NCBI GenBank assembly: GCA_011192155.1
Contig: DUEK01000010.1
Location: 1 to 47,007 of the forward strand
DNA length: 47,007 nt
Source: Thermoflexia bacterium
Lineage (GTDB): Bacteria > Chloroflexota > Anaerolineae > B4-G1
Reading direction: 5' to 3'
In this document: piece by piece, positions 41,464-47,007 of the stretch
Numbering within the stretch: the first letter of the stretch is position 1
Layout of the letters: each line of letters begins with the position of its first letter
Program-made: the position numbers and the translations under genes
Notes under the pieces: generated by a model
Seen by the model: only the letters and a program-made list of their open reading frames with translations
What the model was told of the DNA's origin: nothing
Databases searched by the model: none

Positions 41464-42837
41464 ATGGACCTGTTTGAGCACAGCTGCCAGGAACAGATCC
41501 GCAGCAAAGCGCCGCTGGCGGCCCGCATGCGCCCTCGCACCCTGGATGAATTCGTTGGCCAGGGGCACATCGTCGGCGAGGGCCGGTTGCTGCGCCGCGC
41601 CATCGCGGCCGACCGGCTCTTTTCCTCCCTCATCTTTTGGGGACCGCCGGGCGCCGGCAAGACGACGCTGGCGACCATTGTCGCAAACACGACCGCCGGC
41701 CATTTTGAGGTCATCAGCGCAGTGCTGGCGGGCGTGGCCGATTTGCGACGCGTCATCAAGGAAGCCCGTGATCGGCGCGTGATGTATGGTCCAAGCAAAG
41801 CGACGCGCACCATTATGCTCGTGGACGAGATCCATCGCTGGAACCGGGCACAGCAAGACGCGCTGCTGCCCCACGTCGAGGATGGCGCCATTACCCTCAT
41901 CGGCGCGACGACCGAGAATCCCTATTTCGAGGTCATTGCCCCCCTGGTCTCCCGCTCCCGCGTTTTTCAGTTCAAACCGCTCACCGACGACGACGTGACG
42001 GCGATCCTGCAGAACGGATTGGCTGATTCTGAGCGCGGCTATGGCGCTCGCAACGTCCGGCTCGACGAGGACGCCCTAGCTCACTGGGTGCGCGTCGCCG
42101 GCGGCGACGCCCGAGCCGCGCTCAATGCGCTGGAACTGGCCGTAGAGAGCACCCCGCCGGACAAAGAAGGCGTCATCCACATCACACTGGCCGTGGCCGA
42201 AGATTCGATCCAGCAGCGCGCGTTGCGCTACGACAAGCAGGGCGACAATCATTATGACACCATCTCTGCCTTTATCAAATCAGTGCGCGGCAGCGACCCC
42301 GACGCCGCGCTCTACTGGCTGGCCAAGCTGGTGGCCGCCGGAGAGGATCCACGTTTCATCCTGCGCCGGCTCTATATCCTGGCGGCGGAGGATATCGGTT
42401 TGGCTGACCCAAATGGAATCGTGGTCGTCAATGCTTGCGCTCAGGCCTTTGAGTGGGTGGGTATGCCGGAGGGACAATATCACTTGGCGATGGCGACGCT
42501 CTATCTGGCGACCGCGTCCAAGTCCAACTCGGCAGGCGCATATTGGCAGGCGCTGACGGAAGTCAAGGAGCGCGACGTCGGGCCGGTGCCGATCTATCTG
42601 CGTGACAAAGGCGATGTCTTTCACGGCAAGCTGCGCGAGCACTACCAACGCACGCTGGGTGAGCACGAAGCGTACAAGTATCCCCACGACTATCCCGAGG
42701 GATGGGTGGAGCAGCGTTATTTGCCAGAGGGAGTTGAGGCGGGGTGGTTCCGCCCCAAGGGGCGCGGCTACGAGCGGGACATTATCGAGCGATTGAAAAA
42801 TCAACGAAAGAACGTGAAAAGGAAAGGGTTCACGTGA
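41464..42837 (+). CDS. rarA: Replication-associated recombination ATPase RarA (MgsA)
   Basis: A 457-residue AAA+ protein acting at stalled replication forks. MDLFEHSCQEQIRSKAPLAA and MRPRTLDEFVGQGHIVG are the usual N-terminus, GPPGAGKTT at about 60-68 is Walker A, IMLVDEIHRWNRAQQD Walker B, GATTENPYFEV sensor 1, and SDPDAALYWLAKL opens the C-terminal tetramer domain. I prefer the ATG at 41464, which gives the family's N-terminus. A TTG at 41449 overlapping the preceding stop is in frame and may be used instead. It is probably transcribed with the membrane-subunit genes. Confidence 0.93.
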   Translation: MDLFEHSCQEQIRSKAPLAARMRPRTLDEFVGQGHIVGEGRLLRRAIAADRLFSSLIFWGPPGAGKTTLATIVANTTAGHFEVISAVLAGVADLRRVIKEARDRRVMYGPSKATRTIMLVDEIHRWNRAQQDALLPHVEDGAITLIGATTENPYFEVIAPLVSRSRVFQFKPLTDDDVTAILQNGLADSERGYGARNVRLDEDALAHWVRVAGGDARAALNALELAVESTPPDKEGVIHITLAVAEDSIQQRALRYDKQGDNHYDTISAFIKSVRGSDPDAALYWLAKLVAAGEDPRFILRRLYILAAEDIGLADPNGIVVVNACAQAFEWVGMPEGQYHLAMATLYLATASKSNSAGAYWQALTEVKERDVGPVPIYLRDKGDVFHGKLREHYQRTLGEHEAYKYPHDYPEGWVEQRYLPEGVEAGWFRPKGRGYERDIIERLKNQRKNVKRKGFT

Positions 42838-42874
42838 CGCCAAGCCGCCACATCTACTGAGCGGAAGCAAAGAC

Positions 42875-42903
42875 TTTACAAACTGATTACTTTGCGTTAT
42901 AAT
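42875..42903 (+). promoter_or_regulatory. Promoter for greA
   Basis: TTTACA (42875-42880), 17-base spacer, TATAAT (42898-42903). The leader runs about 380 bases to the greA ATG, over half of it element C. Confidence 0.65.
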
Positions 42904-42950
42904 CCAGTCCCCCATCTCAGCTTGTTGTGCTGTGGGGCGTTTCTTTTTGT

Positions 42951-43161
42951 TTCTCTACCGGATATTTTTGCCAAGTTTCTGTTACACAGAGATTCACGGA
43001 GGATTCACAGAGACGCACAGAGATTCTTTGAAGGAATCTGCCAGTACGAAGCGGCTCTTTGGTCAAATTATCCAACTTTCAACTTCTCAGTGTATCTCTG
43101 CCTTCTCTGCGCTCTCTGTGTAACTGATTTTGGCCTCTTTGAAAAAGTGTCCGGTAGTGAA
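42951..43161. mobile_element. Element C, copy 2, in the greA leader
   Basis: Left end TTCTCTACCGGATATTTTT and right end AAAAAGTGTCCGGTAGTGAA are inverted copies. A perfect 8-bp duplication CTTTTTGT flanks it (42943-42950, 43162-43169). It is uninterrupted, 211 bp, with TTACACAGAGATTCACGG and CTCTCTGTGTAACTG arms, and shows what copy 1 looked like before element D entered. It lies about 40 bp downstream of the predicted greA transcription start. Confidence 0.9.
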
Positions 43162-43288
43162 CTTTTTGTATGTTTTCTGGAGAGAACAAAACAGGCGTTT
43201 GACTATTTCCGTCAAGACAAAACGAGGGGCGGGGGCGCTCAATCTTGACAAAGCCAAGTCAAATGCTCATCATAACAAGGACATTTGT

Positions 43289-43762
43289 ATGAGTGAGCAA
43301 TCACAATCAACTTTTTTAACCTCAGAAGGGTACCAAAGACTGGAACAAGAATTAGAACACCTGCGCAAAGTCAGGCGACAGGAAGTTGCCCGCCGCTTGC
43401 ACGCAGCATTGGCGGAGGGCGACCTGATAGAGAATGCAGAGTTGGAGGATGCGCGCAACGAGCAATCTTTTGTCGAAGGACGTATCCTGATGTTGCAGAG
43501 GATGCTGGGTAGCGCGGTTATCATCGAGGAAGAAGGCCCCCGTGAGACGGTAGGGCTGGGCAGCCGCGTCATCGTGACGGAGGGGAATGGGCAACGCGAA
43601 GCTTATCACATCGTAGGTTCAGCCGAGGCGGATCCAACCAAAGGTTTGATTTCCAACGCATCTCCCCTGGGACATGCACTGATGGGACGCAAGGTAGGAG
43701 AAACAGCCGAGGTCAATGCTCCTGCCGGGGTGCTGGTATTCAAGATTGTGGAGATTCAGTAA
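43289..43762 (+). CDS. greA: Transcription elongation factor GreA
   Basis: A 157-residue transcript-cleavage factor for stalled RNA polymerase. FLTSEGYQRLEQELEHLR starts the coiled-coil domain, GDLIENAELEDARNEQ holds the acidic tip residues (Asp and Glu) that stimulate cleavage, and the C-terminal FKBP-like domain includes NASPLGHALMGRKVGE. AAGGA precedes the ATG at 43289 by 8 bases. The tip has Ile-Glu where many family members have Ser-Glu. Confidence 0.94.
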   Translation: MSEQSQSTFLTSEGYQRLEQELEHLRKVRRQEVARRLHAALAEGDLIENAELEDARNEQSFVEGRILMLQRMLGSAVIIEEEGPRETVGLGSRVIVTEGNGQREAYHIVGSAEADPTKGLISNASPLGHALMGRKVGETAEVNAPAGVLVFKIVEIQ

Positions 43763-43795
43763 CTTGACCATCCTGAGAGGCCCAGTGAGGTATAG

Positions 43796-43840
43796 AGCGC
43801 CCACGCAGAACCCCACGAGGTGGTCAGCGTGGGCGCTTTT
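43796..43840 (+). terminator. Hairpin terminator between greA and lysS
   Basis: AGCGCCCACGC (43796-43806) and GCGTGGGCGCT (43827-43837) form a perfect 11-bp stem followed by TTT, with a smaller CCAC/GTGG stem inside the loop. It ends only about 22 bases before the lysS start, so it either stops greA with lysS transcribed by read-through, or regulates lysS. No separate lysS promoter is clear. Confidence 0.75.
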
Positions 43841-43861
43841 GCAATCAACACGAGGAGCGAG

Positions 43862-45370
43862 ATGGAACTTGCGGAACTAGAGCGTCAGCGTGTGGAAAAG
43901 CTGGAACGGCTGCGCGCCGAGGGAATCACTCCGTACCCGCGCCGCGTCAAGCGCACTCACACCATAGCCCAAGCGTTAGCCGCGCTCAAAGCGGCCGAGG
44001 AATCCGGCGCACAAGGCCCTCAGGTTGCCGTGACCGGACGGCTGCGCAGTATGCGCGTGATGGGGAAAATCGCTTTCGCGCACATTGAGGACGGAAGCGG
44101 CGCCATTCAACTGTTCTTGCGCATCCAAAACGTGGGTCAAGAAACCTACGAGATGTTCAAGCGAGACTTTGATCTGGGCGATTTCGTCGGCGCGGAGGGC
44201 GCACTGACGCGCACTCGCACTGGAGAGAGCAGCGTGCTCGTGGAGCGGGTGGATATGCTGTCCAAGTCAGTCAGCCCGCTGCCGGTGATCAAGGAGAAAG
44301 AGGAGGATGGCGAGCGCGTGCGCTACTCTGCCTTTTCCGATATCGAAGAGCGCTACCGCCAGCGATACGCCGACCTGGCCAGCAATCCAGAGGTGCGCGA
44401 GATATTCCGCGTGCGCGCCCGCACACTCAGCGCCCTGCGCCGCTTTTTTGACGAGCACGACTTTCTGCAAGTCGAAACGCCCATCCTCCAACCGATCTAT
44501 GGCGGCGCGGCGGCGCGGCCCTTTGTCACCTATCACCAACAACTGCATCAGGACCTATACCTGCGCATCTCCTTTGAGCTATACCTCAAGCGGCTGCTGG
44601 TGGGGATGTACGATCGAGTCTACGAGATCGGGCGCGACTTTCGCAACGAGGGAATCTCTCCAAAACACAACCCAGAGTTCACCCAACTAGAATTCTACGC
44701 CGCCTACTGGGACTATGGAGACGTGATGACGTTCTGCGAGCAGATGGTGGCGACCGTCGCCAAAGAGGTGACGGGCAGTCCGGTAGTCCACTATCAGGGC
44801 CACGAAATTGACCTCCGCCCTCCCTGGCGGCGGGTCACGCTGCGCGATATTTCTCTCGAGGTGACGGGCATTGACTATTTTCAATACCCCACCGCCGAGG
44901 CGTTAGCCGCCGCGATGCAGGCCCAGGGGCTGCCGACGAAACCCGGCGCGACCTGGGGCTATCTGATTGATAAGGGACTGTTGGGGGCAGTCGAGCCGAC
45001 GTTGACCCAGCCGACTTTTGTGATGGACTACCCCCGCGACATCTCCCCGCTGGCCAAAACCAAGCCCAACGACCCGACGCACGTTGAGCGTTTTGAGTTC
45101 TTTATCGCCGGTTTGGAGATGGGCAACGCCTTTACTGAGTTGAATGACCCCTTCGATCAGGAACAGCGATTCCTGGAAATGGGGCGGCTCTACGCGCCTG
45201 ATAACGAAGAAGCCCACCCAATGGACGATGACTACTTGCGAGCGATGAAATACGGTATGCCGCCCAACGGGGGATTCGGAATGGGCGTGGATCGCTTGGT
45301 GATGCTCTTGACCGATCAATCTACCATTCGCGAGGTCATTCTCTTTCCTCAATTGCGTGCAAAAGAGTGA
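43862..45370 (+). CDS. lysS: Lysyl-tRNA synthetase, class II
   Basis: A 502-residue class II synthetase charging tRNA-Lys. An N-terminal OB fold (VTGRLRSMRVMGKIAFAHIED) binds the anticodon. The motif 1 region is RRFFDEHDFLQVETPIL, motif 2 GRDFRNEGISPKHNPEFTQ, and motif 3 GFGMGVDRLVMLLTD near the C-terminus. The ATG at 43862 follows AGGAG by 4 bases; an earlier ATG at 43820 lies in the terminator hairpin and is unlikely. The length matches bacterial LysS. Confidence 0.95.
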   Translation: MELAELERQRVEKLERLRAEGITPYPRRVKRTHTIAQALAALKAAEESGAQGPQVAVTGRLRSMRVMGKIAFAHIEDGSGAIQLFLRIQNVGQETYEMFKRDFDLGDFVGAEGALTRTRTGESSVLVERVDMLSKSVSPLPVIKEKEEDGERVRYSAFSDIEERYRQRYADLASNPEVREIFRVRARTLSALRRFFDEHDFLQVETPILQPIYGGAAARPFVTYHQQLHQDLYLRISFELYLKRLLVGMYDRVYEIGRDFRNEGISPKHNPEFTQLEFYAAYWDYGDVMTFCEQMVATVAKEVTGSPVVHYQGHEIDLRPPWRRVTLRDISLEVTGIDYFQYPTAEALAAAMQAQGLPTKPGATWGYLIDKGLLGAVEPTLTQPTFVMDYPRDISPLAKTKPNDPTHVERFEFFIAGLEMGNAFTELNDPFDQEQRFLEMGRLYAPDNEEAHPMDDDYLRAMKYGMPPNGGFGMGVDRLVMLLTDQSTIREVILFPQLRAKE

Positions 45371-45421
45371 GCCAATATTCAGCCACGCCCCAATTTACAC
45401 TTTGTTCCTATGGGTTGCCTA

Positions 45422-45450
45422 TTGACTACCTGGCAAATTTCCTGTACAAT
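45422..45450 (+). promoter_or_regulatory. Promoter for the secreted repeat protein
   Basis: TTGACT (45422-45427), 17-base spacer, TACAAT (45445-45450). The start codon lies 55 bases further on. Confidence 0.65.
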
Positions 45451-45505
45451 GGTAGTAGGATAGGGGTTGGAATCAAGTATCGGGGCGGGGGGGTGTGAGG
45501 TCAAG

Positions 45506-46522
45506 ATGAATCGCTGGCGATCTTTTATAACGGCAATCATAATTGTCGTTGCTCTCTTGGGCAACGTATCTGCCGCCTATTCGCAGCAACTCCCGCAACA
45601 GTCTTCGAACTGTGAGTATTTCACCGAGACCCGCCATTGGGTGTGTGGTGAATTTCTCGATTTTTACAATACGCGAGGCGGACTGGAGACGTTCGGCTTT
45701 CCTCTCTCGAGCGCGTTTGACGATCCCGCGCGGGGACTGCGGGTACAATATTTTCAGCATGCCCGGATGGAGCTCCATCCCACCAACCCCGATCCGTACA
45801 AAGTGTTGCTGGGCCTGCTGGTTGACGAGTTGGGCTACCGCTTCCCTGCGGCTCGCCCGGAACAGATTCCCGCGTTCAGTAGTTCTTTCCACCACTACTT
45901 CTCCGAGACCGGGCACGTCGTCTCCTATGCCTTCCTCGATTATTTCCGTGAGGCAGGAGGGTTAGATATCTTTGGCTACCCTCGTTCCGAGTTTATGTAC
46001 GAGAACGGATACATCGTCCAATACTTCCAGCGGGCGCGGATGGAATGGCATCCTGAGAATCCCTCTGGCCCTCAGATGCGCCTGACCAACCTGGGAGAGA
46101 TTTACATCGAGCGCTTCAATGTTCCCAGGGAATACCTGCAAGCGGAACCTGCTCAAAATCGCGTCCAGGGTGGAGGGACTGAGGGTGGGGGGCAACAAGA
46201 GCCAGAACTCTCGGTCACGAAACTAAACGTCAGCGCCTCGGTACGATATGCCATCACCGGGCGGCAGGGCACTCAGACCGTCTTTGTCTATGTGAATGAC
46301 CAACAGCATCGACCAGTCAGAGGGGCGGACGTCAAAATGGTTGTTCATTATCAATCGGGCGACCAACGGTACGATTTCGAGCCTACCAACGATAGCGGAT
46401 TCACAAAGCGCAGCTTCGAGATTCAGTCGTCGCCGCCGGGGCAGAAAGTGGTGATTGACGTGACGGTTACATACAGCGATTTTACATCCACGACGCAAAC
46501 TTTCTTTCTGCCGTGGTTGTAG
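45506..46522 (+). CDS. Secreted protein with two FPETGH/GGL-type repeats and an Ig-like C-terminus
   Basis: A 338-residue exported protein. A signal peptide covers about 1-26. Two imperfect repeats of roughly 75 residues follow: ETRHWVCGEFLDFYNTRGGL with VQYFQHARMELHP, and ETGHVVSYAFLDYFREAGGL with VQYFQRARMEWHP. A glycine-rich linker leads to a beta-rich Ig-like domain (about 240-338). Similar repeats are common in secreted Chloroflexota proteins; their ligand is unknown, though a cell-wall or peptidoglycan role is plausible. The ATG at 45506 has GAGG 6 bases upstream. Confidence 0.8.
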   Translation: MNRWRSFITAIIIVVALLGNVSAAYSQQLPQQSSNCEYFTETRHWVCGEFLDFYNTRGGLETFGFPLSSAFDDPARGLRVQYFQHARMELHPTNPDPYKVLLGLLVDELGYRFPAARPEQIPAFSSSFHHYFSETGHVVSYAFLDYFREAGGLDIFGYPRSEFMYENGYIVQYFQRARMEWHPENPSGPQMRLTNLGEIYIERFNVPREYLQAEPAQNRVQGGGTEGGGQQEPELSVTKLNVSASVRYAITGRQGTQTVFVYVNDQQHRPVRGADVKMVVHYQSGDQRYDFEPTNDSGFTKRSFEIQSSPPGQKVVIDVTVTYSDFTSTTQTFFLPWL

Positions 46523-46649
46523 AGAATCCGCCAAACTCTAAAGGTTTTCTTCAAATGTAAAAGCCCGGGTAGTGGTTATATGTTGACTGATGATGCTCCA
46601 CCAAATGGTATTCGGTGTCGAAAAAATGACCAGGAGGAGCACCATCATC

Positions 46650-46772
46650 ATGATCCAGAGTGTCATTACGCATCGCTGCACGAAATGTAACAGCATCAAG
46701 ATAGTCAGGAACGGCACAGACTACAAAGGCAAGCAGAAGTTTCATTTTCCATCTTTACCTTTAGCCCGCTGA
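46650..46772 (+). pseudogene. IS1-type transposase N-terminal (InsA-like) fragment
   Basis: About 40 residues, ITHRCTKCNSIKIVRNGTDY and KGKQKFHF, match the start of IS1-family InsA proteins (CxxC zinc finger, then NG, then GKQ). After KQKFHF, where the second CxxC should come, the sequence turns into unrelated residues and a stop. No second frame (InsB) follows; element B copy 3 begins 28 bp on. A deletion remnant. The reading frame is open further upstream, to an ATG at 46590. Confidence 0.65.
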
Positions 46773-46799
46773 AGGCAGGCTCGGTCTGAAACCGCGTGC

Positions 46800-46909
46800 A
46801 GCAATTCCCGTTATGGGGAAAATGTTCAGATGTAGCCGCGATTTCCATATCGCGCAGCCCGTTTTACGCAACATAATGTACGCGATTTGGAAATCGTGGC
46901 TACATTGCT
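46800..46909. mobile_element. Element B, copy 3, right end damaged
   Basis: It begins CAGCAATTCCCGTTATGG and carries TAGCCGCGATTT and CGCGATTTGGAAATCG as in copy 1, but the right end has lost most of the terminal repeat (GGCTACATTGCT in place of GGCTACAAAACGGGAATTGCTG, written here in two parts). No target duplication is seen, consistent with decay next to the IS1 fragment. Confidence 0.8.
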
Positions 46910-46962
46910 CAAAATCGGCTATGGTTCTCGTTTGGGCCAGATGTAGGGCAAGTTGCCAGGAT

Positions 46963-46979
46963 GCAATTTGTCAAATTGC
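46963..46979. repeat. 17-bp palindrome at the right edge
   Basis: GCAATTTG and CAAATTGC are perfect inverted copies around one T. It may be part of another dispersed repeat that continues beyond the window. Nothing else is recognisable in 46910-47007. Confidence 0.4.
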
Positions 46980-47007
46980 GCTACGGGTGACCGAACGACG
47001 ATCAAGG

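Noticed and set aside
43796-43861. Lysine riboswitch or T-box before lysS
   Set aside because: The space between greA and lysS is only about 100 bases, with one terminator hairpin and none of the conserved elements of those RNAs.

Overview
The window reads as a chromosomal segment of a free-living, probably anaerobic or facultative Chloroflexota (Anaerolineae/Caldilineae-like). This is inferred from the style of the genes, not from a marker gene. The signs are a fused NuoCD, threonine-proline-rich linkers on exported proteins, a Ser/Thr kinase carrying an NBR1-type four-tryptophan domain, long chains of GAF domains in soluble sensor kinases, a two-repeat secreted protein typical of the phylum, GTG/TTG starts behind strong Shine-Dalgarno sites, and many TTGACA/TATAAT-like promoters. 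Almost every gene is ordinary chromosomal housekeeping, metabolism or signalling; no plasmid, phage or CRISPR was seen.

Layout. 1-4.4 kb: an edge-cut unknown gene, then thiolase and ketoacyl-CoA reductase with a PaaX-type regulator, next to a decayed integrase-type insertion sequence whose end appears to supply the -35 box of the paaX promoter. 4.4-8.3 kb: cysS (leftward) diverging from the threonine-to-glycine pair tdh-kbl. 8.6-12.4 kb: nuoB, nuoCD, nuoI and ricT, tightly coupled. 12.5-16.4 kb: M20 amidohydrolase, YbdK-type carboxylate-amine ligase, HD phosphohydrolase, CPBP membrane protease. 16.9-20.9 kb: a membrane class III nucleotide cyclase diverging from a PEBP lipoprotein. 20.9-24.7 kb: a leftward run of AlaX-like editing protein, degenerate metallo-beta-lactamase-fold protein, a 54-residue coupled small protein, an 89-residue stand-alone domain, and a trypsin-like protease whose N-terminal domain is a paralogue of that 89-residue protein. 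25.2-31.6 kb: a three-gene sensor-kinase operon, one member a wrecked kinase, diverging from a cyclic-nucleotide-binding protein. 32.5 kb: tRNA-Gly(CCC). 33-37.2 kb: Ser/Thr kinase, trmO, and a double-thioredoxin/CcdA-like membrane protein. 37.7-42.8 kb: three antiporter/complex-I-like membrane subunits and rarA. 43.3-46.5 kb: greA, lysS and a secreted repeat protein. The right edge holds an IS1-like zinc-finger fragment.

The most striking layer is not a gene. The intergenic spaces carry at least five families of short non-autonomous inverted-repeat elements (called A-E here, about 110-210 bp each). Several have perfect 7-9 bp target-site duplications readable by eye, and two are nested inside other elements. 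They sit in leaders and promoters of cysS, nuoB, greA, the membrane-subunit operon and the AlaX operon. Several families share an internal core built of CACAGAG/CTCTGTG boxes.

The second candidate of interest is the AlaX-MBL-54aa-89aa-protease cluster, an unfamiliar grouping with translational coupling and a duplicated N-domain. The functional link between its members is inference.
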